Notes: generated from the letters alone by a model not told the origin. Shown: positions 26,261 through 35,327, numbered from the stretch's first letter. The stretch: DNA of 64,000 nucleotides from Bisbaumannia sp015645095 (GCA_036871055.1 CP141893.1:2108001-2172000), one strand, 5' to 3'. Translations and numbers: made by a program.

Positions 26261-26827
26261 TCAGGAATTGAATGCGGCGGCTTGCCGATCCTTGTCGGAC
26301 AGAATGGGTTCACGTCCCCAGCACCAGTCGTCGCGTTGCCAGTCGATGGCGAGCACAGGGTCGTCCCAGCGGATGGCACGCTCGTGCTGCGGGGCGTAGT
26401 AATCGGTGGTCTTGTAGAAGACGTCGGCACTGTCGCTCAGTACCACGAAGCCGTGGGCGAAGCCTGGCGGCACCCAGAGCTGATGGAGATTGGACGCGGA
26501 GAGCCGGGCGCTCCCCCAGTGCCCATAGGTCACCGACTCCGGACGAATATCCACCACCACATCGAGGATCTCACCCGCCAGCACCCGCACCAGCTTGCCC
26601 TGGGGCTGCTCGGCCTGATAATGCAGGCCGCGCAACACGCCCTGGCGCGAACGGGAATGATTGTCCTGCACGAAGCAGACCTCCAGCCCTGTGGCGGCCT
26701 GAAAGTCGCGCTGGTTGAAGCTCTCCATGAAGAAGCCTCGCGTATCGCCATGAACGCGGGGCTCCAGCAACAGGGCCTCGGGCAGGCCAGCCAGCGGCGT
26801 CACCTTAAGCGAAGAAATTGCACTCAT
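26261..26827 (-). CDS. rfbC: dTDP-4-dehydrorhamnose 3,5-epimerase
   Basis: The 188-residue protein matches RmlC in length and motif order. FFMESFNQRDF is followed by FVQDNHSRS, then GVLRGLHYQ with the catalytic histidine of the cupin fold, and a later VPPGFAHGF. It epimerises C3 and C5 of dTDP-4-keto-6-deoxyglucose in the cytoplasm. It is the last of four rfb genes making dTDP-L-rhamnose; about 215 bp separate it from rfbA. That gap holds one perfect 7-bp hairpin (26912-26929) without a T-run, so probably not a terminator. Confidence 0.95.
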   Translation of the reverse strand: MSAISSLKVTPLAGLPEALLLEPRVHGDTRGFFMESFNQRDFQAATGLEVCFVQDNHSRSRQGVLRGLHYQAEQPQGKLVRVLAGEILDVVVDIRPESVTYGHWGSARLSASNLHQLWVPPGFAHGFVVLSDSADVFYKTTDYYAPQHERAIRWDDPVLAIDWQRDDWCWGREPILSDKDRQAAAFNS

Positions 26828-27043
26828 ATGCGGCGCTTTTCACCTGATTGATCTAACAAGATTCCCAGTACTCTCATGTTATGAAGTGAAACTCCCGGAG
26901 AGACGTGAAACCATGACTGGAGAGTCATGAAAGTGAAGATGGCCGTGGAGAAGCGGCACTCGGTGACGGCAGATGCCGAAGACTGGCATGAGTCGGCTCA
27001 AGGCGCCTGGCGGCAACGCCGAGTCGTCACTACGCCACCCGCG

Positions 27044-27967
27044 CTATCGCGGGATCAGCGACAGCAAGTATTCTCCATAGCCGTTCTTGGCCAGCGACTG
27101 ACCACGCTCGATCAGGCCGGCCTCGTCGATCCAACCATTACGCCAGGCGATCTCCTCGAGGCAGGCGATCTTCAGGCCCTGGCGGTGTTCGATGGTCTGC
27201 ACATACTGGGCGGCTTCCAGCAGGCTATCGTGGGTGCCGGTATCCAGCCAGGCGAAGCCTCGGCCCAGCAGCTCGACCCGCAAGTCACCCCTCTCCAGGT
27301 AGGCATTGTTCAGGGCGGTGATTTCCAGTTCGCCCCGCGTCGAGGGGCGTACCTCCCGCGCCAGCTCCACCACCCGATTGTCATAGAAGTAGAGGCCGGT
27401 GACCGCATACTGGGACCTGGGGCTCAGAGGCTTCTCCTCGATGGAGATGGCCCGCCCTTCCCCGTCGAATTCCACGACCCCGAAGCGCTGGGGGTCCTTG
27501 ACGTAATAGCCGAAGACGGTGGCACCTTCACTGCGTGCGGCTGCGGCATGCAACTGCCCGGTAAAGTGCTGGCCATGGAAAATATTGTCGCCCAGCACCA
27601 GACAGACAGGATCCTTGCCGATAAAGTCGGCGCCGATAATGAAAGCCTGGGCGAGTCCCTCGGGGCGTGGCTGCTCGGCATATTCGAAGCGCACCCCGAA
27701 GGCCTCGCCACTGCCCAGCAGGCGACGAAACAGCGGCAAGTCCTGCGGGGTGGAGATGATCAGGATATCGCGGATCCCCGCCAGCATCAGCACCGAGATC
27801 GGGTAATAGATCATCGGCTTGTCGTAGATCGGCAGCAGTTGCTTGGAGACCCCATGCGTAATCGGGTAGAGGCGACTGCCACTGCCCCCGGCCAGGATGA
27901 TGCCCTTGCGCATTACCCGAGGTGTCAGGCGTGAAGCGTCAGTGTTGGTGGGTGCCGCATCGGTCAT
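27044..27967 (-). CDS. rfbA: Glucose-1-phosphate thymidylyltransferase
   Basis: The protein carries the RmlA signatures: KGIILAGGSGSRLYP near the start, SKQLLPIYDKPMIYYP, VLGDNIFHG as metal-binding aspartate, IEEKP and GFAWLDTGTH. It makes dTDP-glucose from dTTP and glucose-1-phosphate, the first committed step to dTDP-L-rhamnose. ATG 27967 overlaps the rfbD stop as ATGA and gives 307 residues with an 18-residue extension; ATG 27913 gives 289 residues, nearer the usual length. The overlap favours the longer form but the shorter is credible. Confidence 0.95.
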   Translation of the reverse strand: MTDAAPTNTDASRLTPRVMRKGIILAGGSGSRLYPITHGVSKQLLPIYDKPMIYYPISVLMLAGIRDILIISTPQDLPLFRRLLGSGEAFGVRFEYAEQPRPEGLAQAFIIGADFIGKDPVCLVLGDNIFHGQHFTGQLHAAAARSEGATVFGYYVKDPQRFGVVEFDGEGRAISIEEKPLSPRSQYAVTGLYFYDNRVVELAREVRPSTRGELEITALNNAYLERGDLRVELLGRGFAWLDTGTHDSLLEAAQYVQTIEHRQGLKIACLEEIAWRNGWIDEAGLIERGQSLAKNGYGEYLLSLIPR

Positions 27968-28860
27968 GGCTGGGCGATCTCCTGCATTGTCAGCACGAGT
28001 TGCCTCTGCCAGGTGGGCAGGGTAATGCCCAGCGCTTGCTCCAGTGCCTGACAGCACAAGCGGGAATTGAGTGGTCGCCTGGCTGGCGTGGGGTACTCTG
28101 CCGTCGGAATCGCCGCAACCCGCTCGGGGCTAATCCGCAGTACGTCATCCATGGCGGCAGCCTGACGAAAGATCTCGCAGGCAATACCGTGCCAGGTGGT
28201 TTCCCCCTGGGGAGCCAGGTGATACAAGCCGCTACGCACTGGTGAGGTGTGAGGGGCAAGGAGCCACCGGTGCAAGGCCAGGGCAGTGACCTGTGCGATC
28301 AGTCGGGCCGACGTTGGCGCGCCGACCTGGTCATCCACCACCTTGAGGACATCGCGCTCCTTCCCCAGGCGCAGCATGGTCTTGACGAAGTTGCGCCCGT
28401 GGAGGCCATAGACCCAACTGGTTCGGAAAATCAGGTGGCGGCAGCCGCTCCCCTGAATGGCCTGATCGCCGGCGAGCTTGGTCCGGCCATAGACATTGAG
28501 CGGTGCGGGCGCATCGTCTTCTTGCCAGGCGCGATGCCCCTCCCCGCTGTAGACATAATCGCTGGAGTAGTGCACCAACGGAATATCATGCCGGGCGGCA
28601 TGGTCTGCCAGTTGCGCCGGCATGTCGGCATTGAGCCGCCATGCCGAGTCACGCTGCTCTTCGGCCTTGTCCACGTCGGTATAGGCCGCCGCGTTGACGA
28701 TCAGGTCCGGGGTGTTGTGTTCCAGGTAATCGGTCACGGCCTGGGCATCGTACAGGTCGAGTATCGTCCGACCTGGTGCCAGGATATCGCCGAACAGCAA
28801 CAAGCTGCGCTGAAGCTCAAACCCGACTTGACCGCTGCCGCCGGTGATGAGGATCTTCAT
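27964..28860 (-). CDS. rfbD: dTDP-4-dehydrorhamnose reductase
   Basis: The 298-residue SDR has a GGSGQVGFEL NAD(P)-binding loop, a VNAAAYTDVDKAE segment, YSSDYVYSG and the active-site tyrosine-lysine pair in VYGRTKLAGD, then FRTSWVYG. These are classic RmlD motifs. It reduces the 4-keto group to give dTDP-L-rhamnose. Its start lies about 60 bases after the rfbB stop, across a REP-like hairpin, and its stop overlaps rfbA. Confidence 0.95.
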   Translation of the reverse strand: MKILITGGSGQVGFELQRSLLLFGDILAPGRTILDLYDAQAVTDYLEHNTPDLIVNAAAYTDVDKAEEQRDSAWRLNADMPAQLADHAARHDIPLVHYSSDYVYSGEGHRAWQEDDAPAPLNVYGRTKLAGDQAIQGSGCRHLIFRTSWVYGLHGRNFVKTMLRLGKERDVLKVVDDQVGAPTSARLIAQVTALALHRWLLAPHTSPVRSGLYHLAPQGETTWHGIACEIFRQAAAMDDVLRISPERVAAIPTAEYPTPARRPLNSRLCCQALEQALGITLPTWQRQLVLTMQEIAQP

Positions 28861-28878
28861 ATCATTGGCTTCCTTTCC

Positions 28879-28923
28879 AAGCCGCCGCTAGGCGGCGAAT
28901 CACTCGCTGAAGCAAGCTCCTAC
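28879..28923. repeat. REP-like palindromic element between rfbB and rfbD
   Basis: The minus strand reads GTAGGAGCTTGCTTCAGCGA then TGATTCGCC, ending in a perfect hairpin (GCCGCC-GCTA-GGCGGC, 28881-28896). Similar sequence occurs at 46594-46624 and, more weakly, at 35085-35112. The rfbB stop codon TAG lies inside the conserved GTAGGAG head. Such repeats often stabilise or attenuate messages within operons. Confidence 0.55.
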
Positions 28924-30017
28924 AGAGAGATGCCGGCGAGGCCCAGGCGCTCCCCCTGATAGCGCCCATCCTGGACGCGTTGCCACCAATCACGATTCTC
29001 CAGGTACCAGAGCACGGTCTTGCGCAACCCGGTTTCGAAGGTTTCCTGCGGCACCCAGCCCAGCTCACGCTCGACCTTACCGGCATCGATGGCATAGCGG
29101 CGATCATGCCCGGGGCGGTCTTTCACGAAGGAGATCAACTCACGGTAGTGGGTTATCGGCGATGAAGGTGCCAGTTCCTGAAGCAGATCACAGATGGCCT
29201 CGACGACGTCGAGGTTGGTCTTCTCATTATGGCCGCCGATATTGTAGGTTTCGCCGACCCTGCCCTTGGTGGCCACCCGAACCAGGGCACGAGCGTGGTC
29301 CTCCACATGGAGCCAGTCGCGTACCTGGCCGCCATCGCCATAGACCGGCAGCGGCTTGCCGGCCAGGGTATTGAGGATCATCAGCGGGATCAGCTTCTCC
29401 GGAAACTGGCGCGGGCCATAGTTGTTGGAGCAGTTGCTGATCAGCGTCGGCAACCCATAGGTGCGCTGCCAGGCGCGCACCAGATGATCCGAGCCGGCCT
29501 TGCTGGCCGAGTACGGCGAGCTGGGGGCGTAGGGAGTGTCCTCTGTAAACAGGGCGCTGGAAGACACCTCTGCCTCAGCCAGGTCGCCGTAGACTTCATC
29601 CGTCGAGACATGGTGAAAACGAAAGCCCGCGGCCTTCTCGGGAGCGCTTTCCTGCAGGGGGGTCCAGTAGCCGCGGGCGGCTTCCAGCAGTACTGAGGTG
29701 CCAACGATATTGGTCTGGATAAAGGCCGCCGGCCCCTCGATGGAGCGATCCACATGGCTCTCGGCGGCCAGGTGCATCACCACATCGGGGCGGTGCTCGG
29801 CGAAGAGGCGCTGCATGGCCGGGGCATCGCAGATATCCGCCTGCTCGAAGGCATAACGCGGGTGGTGGGCAACACTTTCCAACGATGCCAGGTTGCCCGC
29901 ATAGGTCAGCTTATCGACATTGACCACACGATGCTCGGTATGGACCAGCAGCTCGTGAACCAGCGCCGAGCCGATAAAACCGGCTCCTCCTGTGATCAGA
30001 AAGGTCTTGGGCATCAT
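28920..30017 (-). CDS. rfbB: dTDP-glucose 4,6-dehydratase
   Basis: The product of about 365 residues has the RmlB signatures: FLITGGAGFIGSALV, HLAAESHVDRSI, VSTDEVYGDL with the catalytic T-D-E, YSASKAGSDHLVRAW with the Tyr-Lys pair, and SNNYGPRQFPEKLIP. It converts dTDP-glucose to the 4-keto-6-deoxy form. ATG at 30017 or 30014 is likely; a TTG at 30020 is also in frame. It follows kpsE with only a few bases between and begins the rhamnose block rfbB-D-A-C. Confidence 0.95.
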   Translation of the reverse strand: MMPKTFLITGGAGFIGSALVHELLVHTEHRVVNVDKLTYAGNLASLESVAHHPRYAFEQADICDAPAMQRLFAEHRPDVVMHLAAESHVDRSIEGPAAFIQTNIVGTSVLLEAARGYWTPLQESAPEKAAGFRFHHVSTDEVYGDLAEAEVSSSALFTEDTPYAPSSPYSASKAGSDHLVRAWQRTYGLPTLISNCSNNYGPRQFPEKLIPLMILNTLAGKPLPVYGDGGQVRDWLHVEDHARALVRVATKGRVGETYNIGGHNEKTNLDVVEAICDLLQELAPSSPITHYRELISFVKDRPGHDRRYAIDAGKVERELGWVPQETFETGLRKTVLWYLENRDWWQRVQDGRYQGERLGLAGISL

Positions 30018-30020
30018 CAA

Positions 30021-31106
30021 TCAGTCCCGGTGATCTCGCACGATCAGCACCAGCATATTGATAATAAAGGTGACAAAGAGCGCAATGATGGCGAAAACCG
30101 TGATGTTATAGAGGCGACGTGGCTCGACGGCATACTCGGGAAAGACCGGGCTCTGTAGAACAGAAACCTGTTTCAGGGTTCGAGCCGCCTCGATGCGCGT
30201 GTTTTCCAGGGCCGCCAGGGCACTGGAATAGGTCTCCTGGGCGAACTGGGCGCGCAGTTCCAAGGTCTGGTACTCCGCGGAAATGCGGTTCAGGGAGTCT
30301 CCGGCGGCCTGGGCGAGACGGTCCCGCTCATTGGCAATCTGCTCCCGCAAGGCACGGATCTCGCTCTCCACCCTTACCATTTCCGAAGACTGGGCACTCT
30401 GGAAGCTGGCCAGGGCACTGCGCCGTGCCTGCAGGCGCGCCAGATCGCCCTCCAGGGTGGCCACTACCTGGTTGAGGCTTTCCACGGTATGTGTGGGTGA
30501 GACCAGGCCATGTTCATTCTGGTAATCCAGCAGCTCCAGGCGTGCCGAATCAAGACGCTCGCTCAGGCGCTCCAGTTGACGCTCGAGAAAACGCACCTGC
30601 TCTTCCGCCAGACGCTGCCCCATCTGGTTCATATGCGACTCGCCCTCTTGCAGCAGCAGGGTTGCCAAGCGATGGGCGAACTCGGGGTCATAAGCCTGTA
30701 CCTCAATTTTCAGCACCTGGGCATACTCGTCCATATCGATCTTGACACGCCGCTGGTAATAGCGGTGCAAATCTTCGATAGGCGCACTGGCGTCGCGCAG
30801 CCGAGAGAAGAAGTCACCTTGGCTCGAATAGTGAGTTCGCAGATCCAGGTGATCTTGAACACGACGCAGCATGTCCACCGACAGCAGGTGCTCGCGAAGC
30901 AGCAGTAGATCGCTGGACGCTCCCCCCGCCCCACCAAAGATCGAGGCGAATGACATCTCCGGGGCAGCAATCTGTGGGCTTTCCAATACGACAGTCGCGC
31001 GGGAAACATAGCGGTCCGTAGACCACCACGACCAATAACCCGCCACCACGACTATCATCAGGATACAGAGCCCCCAATATGGGTTGCGCTTAAGAAAATC
31101 TTTCAT
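30021..31106 (-). CDS. kpsE: Capsule export inner-membrane protein KpsE
   Basis: The 361-residue protein has one N-terminal membrane helix (about residues 11-30), a periplasmic domain, and a long predicted coiled coil with repeating Leu and Arg/Glu (about 160-310). A second helix near the C terminus (about 333-355) ends in a short basic tail. This is the layout of KpsE/CtrB/BexC polysaccharide co-polymerase-type adaptors, which link the KpsMT transporter with the KpsD outer-membrane channel. ATG 31106 is preferred over TTG 31109. Its position next to kpsT, kpsM and kpsD supports the name. Confidence 0.9.
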   Translation of the reverse strand: MKDFLKRNPYWGLCILMIVVVAGYWSWWSTDRYVSRATVVLESPQIAAPEMSFASIFGGAGGASSDLLLLREHLLSVDMLRRVQDHLDLRTHYSSQGDFFSRLRDASAPIEDLHRYYQRRVKIDMDEYAQVLKIEVQAYDPEFAHRLATLLLQEGESHMNQMGQRLAEEQVRFLERQLERLSERLDSARLELLDYQNEHGLVSPTHTVESLNQVVATLEGDLARLQARRSALASFQSAQSSEMVRVESEIRALREQIANERDRLAQAAGDSLNRISAEYQTLELRAQFAQETYSSALAALENTRIEAARTLKQVSVLQSPVFPEYAVEPRRLYNITVFAIIALFVTFIINMLVLIVRDHRD

Positions 31107-31162
31107 CAACTGTCAGGCCTTTGCTATGAGAACGACATACCCCCAGAAACCGCAGGAATACA

Positions 31163-32050
31163 TCAGTCATCATCATTGTCCGTGCCACTTTCATTCTTCA
31201 GGGCCGTCAACACCGCCCTCGCTCGACGCAGTACCTGCCTACGCCTCTTGATCTCTTCCTTCAGAGCCGCCAGATGCTCACTGGATGCCCCCTCTGACTT
31301 TGCTATCGCATAAGCTTCCTTTGCCGCAATCACTTGCTTGCGCGCCTTCCGAGTCTCTAGCCTGGCTTCTTTGATTGGCTGAGGTGTCGGCATACCAGAA
31401 GCATCGTGATAAGCCTCAATGGCGTCGTTCACGTCATCGAACCAGCGGGCCTGCCCCTCATGGAGAAAGATCCCGGCCTCGCACATCTCGCGCAGGATGC
31501 CCTCGCCATGGGACACCATGATAAGGCTGGCCTTGCCGACGCGTTCCTTGAAGGCCTGTTTCGCCTTGGCCTTGAAAGCACGATCCCCCACCGAGGTGGC
31601 CTCATCGGAGAGGTAGACATCGAAATCGAAAGCCAGCGACAACCCGAAAGAGAGCCGCGAACGCATCCCCGATGAGTAAGTGTTGACGGGACGATCGAAG
31701 GCACTACCGATTTCCGCAAACGCCTCGACAAAGTCGATAATGCGAGCGACCTCGCGACTGTTGCCGTGGATCCTGGCCACGAACTGGACGTTCTGGCGCC
31801 CCGTCATGTTGCCCTGAAAGCCGCTCCCCAGGCCGATGGGCCAGGAGACCCGGCAGTGGCGCAGCACACGGCCTCGCTCTGGGTTGTCCATGCCACCGAT
31901 CAGCCGCAGCAAGGTCGACTTGCCCGCGCCGTTGGCCCCCACCAACCCCACACTGACACCACTGGGAATGGTCAGGTTGATGTCCTTGAGCACCCAGTCA
32001 TTATGAAAATGGCTGTGGTAGCGCTTGTATAGGCCCTGGATCTCAATCAT
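31163..32050 (-). CDS. kpsT: Capsule ABC transporter ATP-binding protein KpsT, with C-terminal extension
   Basis: The start MIEIQGLYKRY at 32050 is two bases after the kpsM stop. The Walker A loop is GANGAGKST, the signature motif is NTYSSGMRSRL and the Walker B strand reads FDVYLSDEAT, close to KpsT/BexA proteins that power capsule export. Usual members are about 220 residues. This one has 295, with a strongly basic and acidic helical tail from about residue 225 (repeated Lys/Arg/Glu/Ala, likely coiled coil) ending in NDDD. Tails of this kind in O-antigen transporters can take part in substrate handling, but no carbohydrate-binding fold is evident here. Confidence 0.92.
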   Translation of the reverse strand: MIEIQGLYKRYHSHFHNDWVLKDINLTIPSGVSVGLVGANGAGKSTLLRLIGGMDNPERGRVLRHCRVSWPIGLGSGFQGNMTGRQNVQFVARIHGNSREVARIIDFVEAFAEIGSAFDRPVNTYSSGMRSRLSFGLSLAFDFDVYLSDEATSVGDRAFKAKAKQAFKERVGKASLIMVSHGEGILREMCEAGIFLHEGQARWFDDVNDAIEAYHDASGMPTPQPIKEARLETRKARKQVIAAKEAYAIAKSEGASSEHLAALKEEIKRRRQVLRRARAVLTALKNESGTDNDDD

Positions 32051-32052
32051 GC

Positions 32053-32859
32053 CTATCTCGCCTTCAACTTTTCGACGAAGCGCATATGCAGTATCAGCCC
32101 AAAGGAAATCAGCGACAGGGCGCACAACCAGATGTAAAGGGGATCGATGCCCTGCACCGTCTTGTAATTCTCGAAGAAACCAAGCCGTAACTGCTCAATG
32201 CCATGCACGATGGGGTTATAGAGCATGATCTGCTGAAGGTGATGAGGCTTCAGGGTGATCGGGGCAATGACTCCCGACAGCAGCATCAGGGGGATGGTCA
32301 TCATCCTCACCAGCCGGCCAATCTCGGAGACCAGTGCCGTTGCCGCGGATAGGGTTAGCCCGACTCCGGCCCCCAGGGCCCATAGCGACATCCAGGCACC
32401 CATCGCCGTCAGCGGCAGGTCGGCATAGAGATCGAAGCCGAGCAGCAACGCCCCGACGATGAAGATCAGAAAAACCACGCTACGTAACAGGCCCTCGAGG
32501 GCGATACGCACCAGCACCGGGTCGATGGGCAACACCTGGCGATAGGCGAACAGGCCACGGTTGGCGTCGATGGCCCCGACAGGACGGGTCATCCCTTCAC
32601 GAAACAGGAAGAACCCCATCAGCCCCACGATCAGCCAGGGGATAAAGTCCGCGCCGATCACCAGCCGATCACCACGGATCAGGCTACGCACGGCGATGAA
32701 AACCGCCACGAAGGCAATCGGCTCGAAGATCATCCAGAACCAGGCGAACCGATCGGCCATGGTGCGCGCAACCAGCTCTCGCATGAACATGGCGAACCAG
32801 ACACTTCGGGTAACCTGCCAGGAGGTGCGCCCTCCCTGGGAGCGGCTTGTAACCTGCAT
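32053..32859 (-). CDS. kpsM: Capsule ABC transporter permease KpsM
   Basis: The 268-residue protein has an N-terminal cytoplasmic stretch then six hydrophobic segments, with RELVARTMADRFAWFWMIFEP and a late QQIMLYNPIVHGIEQLRLG motif typical of ABC-2 polysaccharide permeases such as KpsM/BexB. It forms the inner-membrane pore through which the lipid-linked capsule chain leaves the cytoplasm. It is immediately downstream of kpsD (three bases between) and two bases from kpsT. Confidence 0.93.
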   Translation of the reverse strand: MQVTSRSQGGRTSWQVTRSVWFAMFMRELVARTMADRFAWFWMIFEPIAFVAVFIAVRSLIRGDRLVIGADFIPWLIVGLMGFFLFREGMTRPVGAIDANRGLFAYRQVLPIDPVLVRIALEGLLRSVVFLIFIVGALLLGFDLYADLPLTAMGAWMSLWALGAGVGLTLSAATALVSEIGRLVRMMTIPLMLLSGVIAPITLKPHHLQQIMLYNPIVHGIEQLRLGFFENYKTVQGIDPLYIWLCALSLISFGLILHMRFVEKLKAR

Positions 32860-32862
32860 CGG

Positions 32863-34578
32863 TTAGATATCCAGTGCGACTCGGGTCGTCACAGCGATAT
32901 GGAAGAGGATCTGGCTGATGGTGGAGGCCAGCTGCAGATTCTTGGTAGGCGCCTTGGGCAGTACCAGCACTTCATCGCCAGGCCGCAGCTCCACATCACT
33001 GGCATGGCGCACCTCGCCGTTAGCGCGAGCGACAAGGATCATCCGCTCGTCGGCATAGGTAGTGAAGCCACCGGCACGCTCGATATAGTCACGCACTCGC
33101 TCCCCCGGGGAGAACACCACCGATTGGGGCACCAGCACCTCGCCGCTGATCAGTACCGCATCGGAGCGCTCGGGGATGGTGATCACATCACCATCCTGCA
33201 GGCGAATATTGGCGATCTCATCGTCACGCGAGACGACCAGGCGTCCATTCGGTTCGATTTCACGGGCCCGCTCTACGAACTGACTGACCAGCTCAGCCTC
33301 GCGGACACGTATTTCGGCCTCTTCCGGAGTCGATGAAGAAGCGCTCAAATAAGTGGTCTCGAGCCGGCGCAGGCTCTCCTCCAGCGACTCCTGCTGCCGC
33401 TGTGCCACGCTTTCGCGACGAAGGGAGACACTCTGGGTATCGGCCAGATAGTCTTCCACCGGAATATTGTCGAGCAGCTCATGCAGGGTCACGTCCTTGG
33501 GTAGCACGAAACGCGACGGCCCCAGGTGTGAGCCTTCGAGCTGCACGACGATATTGGTGCTGCGCTCATCGGCGCTGAACAGCACCTCATCGCCATCCCG
33601 CAACGGCGTCGTGGAAAAATCATTCAGTTCCACATAATCGGCGGTGGGCCCCAGGTCACGGCTCCCGCGAATCAGGGCATGAGAGACTCCCGCTTGCAGC
33701 GGTGCCAGGTCCAGCACCGTCTGGCCGGCCAGCGTCTCCCCCTTCAGCTCGAAGTGGTAAGCACGGCGCACATCCCCCCCCACGGTGATGGTATCGCCGC
33801 GACGATCCACCACGATGGTGTCGCCATCCTGGAACTGAATCCTTGGCAACTCACCGGTCAGAAGGAAATCGTAAAGGTCGGCTCGCAGGATCTCCTGGTC
33901 ACCGCGCAGCACACGAACGCTGCGATAGCTGCCGAGTTGATCATCGATGCCATCGGCCTGATCCAGGAAGTAAAGCAAGGCATCACTGGGCACGCCGGCA
34001 TAACGCCCGGGACTCTGGACGAAACCGGTCACGAAGACACCGATCGGCTGAACGCCCTGGAGGTTGGTATAGACCTCAACGTTATCGGGGTAGACCGAAT
34101 GCACGGCGCGCTTGACTCGGTTGTCCAGCTCACCATGGCTGACACCTTCCACGGCCACCGGGCCGATGGACGGAATAAAAAGGTTGCCCTGGGCATCCAC
34201 GGGGATCACCCGATCCAGCTCGATAGCCCCCCACAGGCGCAGCACCACCTGATCGCCCGGCATGACCCGATAGTTGGGGTTCAGGCCATCGCCCCTCAGA
34301 CCGCGAAAACCACCGGTAAAGAGATCGGCGCCAAAAGGAGGTATCGCCTCTTGCGCGTCACCCGACAACTCCAGCGGACCATAGACGCCAGGCTGGCGCA
34401 CCACGGAACGATTCCGTGCCGCCTCATCTGCCTCTCCCTGACCACGCGCCTGCTCGCGACTGGGCTCGGCCTGCTCGGGCGAGAGGTAGCCAGCGCCACC
34501 AAGGGTTTGTGCCTCGGCACCAGCCACCAACGCCAGCACCAGGGAACAGGGCGCCACCCACTGCAAAACTTTCTTCAT
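32863..34578 (-). CDS. kpsD: Capsule export outer-membrane/periplasmic protein KpsD
   Basis: The 571-residue protein has an N-terminal signal peptide (hydrophobic to AEAQ, about residues 1-23, no lipobox). A polysaccharide-export domain includes NYRVMPGDQVVLRLWG and GNLFIPSIGPVAVEG, and several SLBB-like domains follow, each with GDTI or GDEV turns. This is the usual KpsD plan, an outer-membrane polysaccharide export protein without a C-terminal membrane helix of the Wza type. It works with KpsE to carry capsule across the periplasm. It starts at ATG 34578, 19 bases after the upstream lipoprotein gene. Confidence 0.92.
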   Translation of the reverse strand: MKKVLQWVAPCSLVLALVAGAEAQTLGGAGYLSPEQAEPSREQARGQGEADEAARNRSVVRQPGVYGPLELSGDAQEAIPPFGADLFTGGFRGLRGDGLNPNYRVMPGDQVVLRLWGAIELDRVIPVDAQGNLFIPSIGPVAVEGVSHGELDNRVKRAVHSVYPDNVEVYTNLQGVQPIGVFVTGFVQSPGRYAGVPSDALLYFLDQADGIDDQLGSYRSVRVLRGDQEILRADLYDFLLTGELPRIQFQDGDTIVVDRRGDTITVGGDVRRAYHFELKGETLAGQTVLDLAPLQAGVSHALIRGSRDLGPTADYVELNDFSTTPLRDGDEVLFSADERSTNIVVQLEGSHLGPSRFVLPKDVTLHELLDNIPVEDYLADTQSVSLRRESVAQRQQESLEESLRRLETTYLSASSSTPEEAEIRVREAELVSQFVERAREIEPNGRLVVSRDDEIANIRLQDGDVITIPERSDAVLISGEVLVPQSVVFSPGERVRDYIERAGGFTTYADERMILVARANGEVRHASDVELRPGDEVLVLPKAPTKNLQLASTISQILFHIAVTTRVALDI

Positions 34579-34597
34579 GGTGTCGTTACCTGATTGG

Positions 34598-34963
34598 TTA
34601 GCGAAGAGAGCGCACTTCGGCCCAGCGGGTATCGCTGGCCCGACACGTCAGGACGCTTTGCTGTCCCTGGGACGATTCGATATGCAGCTTGCGACAAGGG
34701 CGACCGCTGGCGGCCTGATAACGGCCATCGACAGTCAGCAAGACGCCACTGCCCCAGGGGCTCGCCTCGGGGTGATAGACCATGCCCGCGCTGGCACCCT
34801 CGAGGTAACTGGAAATGCGCTCATCGAGCAGGCGTTGTTGCTGCGCCTGCCAGCCGGTGTAGGACTGGGAGTTGCTGGGAGAGGACGTAGCACAACCGGC
34901 CAACGCCATGACCAACACCAACAAGAGGGCGCCGCGTGGCTGGAAAGGGAGTCGCTGTCTCAC
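34598..34963 (-). CDS. Small lipoprotein (DVU3141-like)
   Basis: The 121-residue protein has a basic N terminus, a hydrophobic core and a lipobox ending ALAGC (Cys about 24), so it is probably a lipoprotein. The mature part contains YHPEASPWGSGVLLTVDGRYQAASGRPCRKL and a second Cys in VLTCR, resembling the DVU3141 or 17-kDa surface-antigen group. The start is GTG 34963, with AAGGA seven bases upstream. It is the first gene after the ops element and thus the promoter-proximal gene of the capsule operon. A role in outer-membrane assembly of the exporter is an inference. Confidence 0.75.
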   Translation of the reverse strand: MRQRLPFQPRGALLLVLVMALAGCATSSPSNSQSYTGWQAQQQRLLDERISSYLEGASAGMVYHPEASPWGSGVLLTVDGRYQAASGRPCRKLHIESSQGQQSVLTCRASDTRWAEVRSLR

Positions 34964-35024
34964 GGGAGGGTCCTTGAGGAGTTATGGTGCAGGGGCGGAG
35001 GGGAAGCTCACCAAACCCGCCCGG

Positions 35025-35037
35025 GCACGCTACCGCC
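35025..35037 (-). promoter_or_regulatory. ops element (RfaH recruitment site)
   Basis: The minus strand reads GGCGGTAGCGTGC, containing the ops core GGCGGTAGCGTG without mismatch. It lies 62 bases before the lipoprotein start codon, in the leader of the long capsule operon. ops elements pause RNA polymerase and load RfaH, which suppresses early termination in very long surface-polysaccharide operons. A long operon of about 35 kb is the expected setting. rfaH itself is not in the window. Confidence 0.8.
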
Positions 35038-35313
35038 CCAGGGTGACATTTCCGGCACATCCCTGAGGCCTTTGAAAAGATGAAGCTGTAGGGCGTTATC
35101 ACTCGCTGAAAGCCCATTGTCCGGCCTGGAGGCATGACATCCTTGTCAACGCATTCCAGGCTTCGTAAAAACAGTCACGCATCCTACCTCAAAGATTGGC
35201 CCTATCCTAGATGCGTCTTGTTATCAGCAAATGACACCCATCGACGACACCTTATTTTCCAGAAGCAGCCATCACACCTGCCAGGCCCCATGATAGAAAC
35301 CAAAAATATTTCA

Positions 35314-35327
35314 TTGATTTAGATCAC
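35314..35327. promoter_or_regulatory. FNR/Anr-like palindrome
   Basis: TTGATTTAGATCAC matches the TTGAT-N4-ATCAA half-site arrangement at 9 of 10 specified bases. It lies in the divergent regulatory region. It could link capsule or yjb/gfc-type gene expression to oxygen, or be a chance match in an AT-rich stretch. Confidence 0.3.

Noticed and set aside
26912..26929. Perfect 7-bp hairpin between rfbA and rfbC
   Set aside because: No T-run follows on either strand and the genes appear co-transcribed, so a terminator call is not supported.
35116..35149. TTGACA and GACAAT as a promoter for the capsule operon
   Set aside because: The spacing is 22 bases, too long for sigma-70, and no better -10 lies at 16-18 bases.
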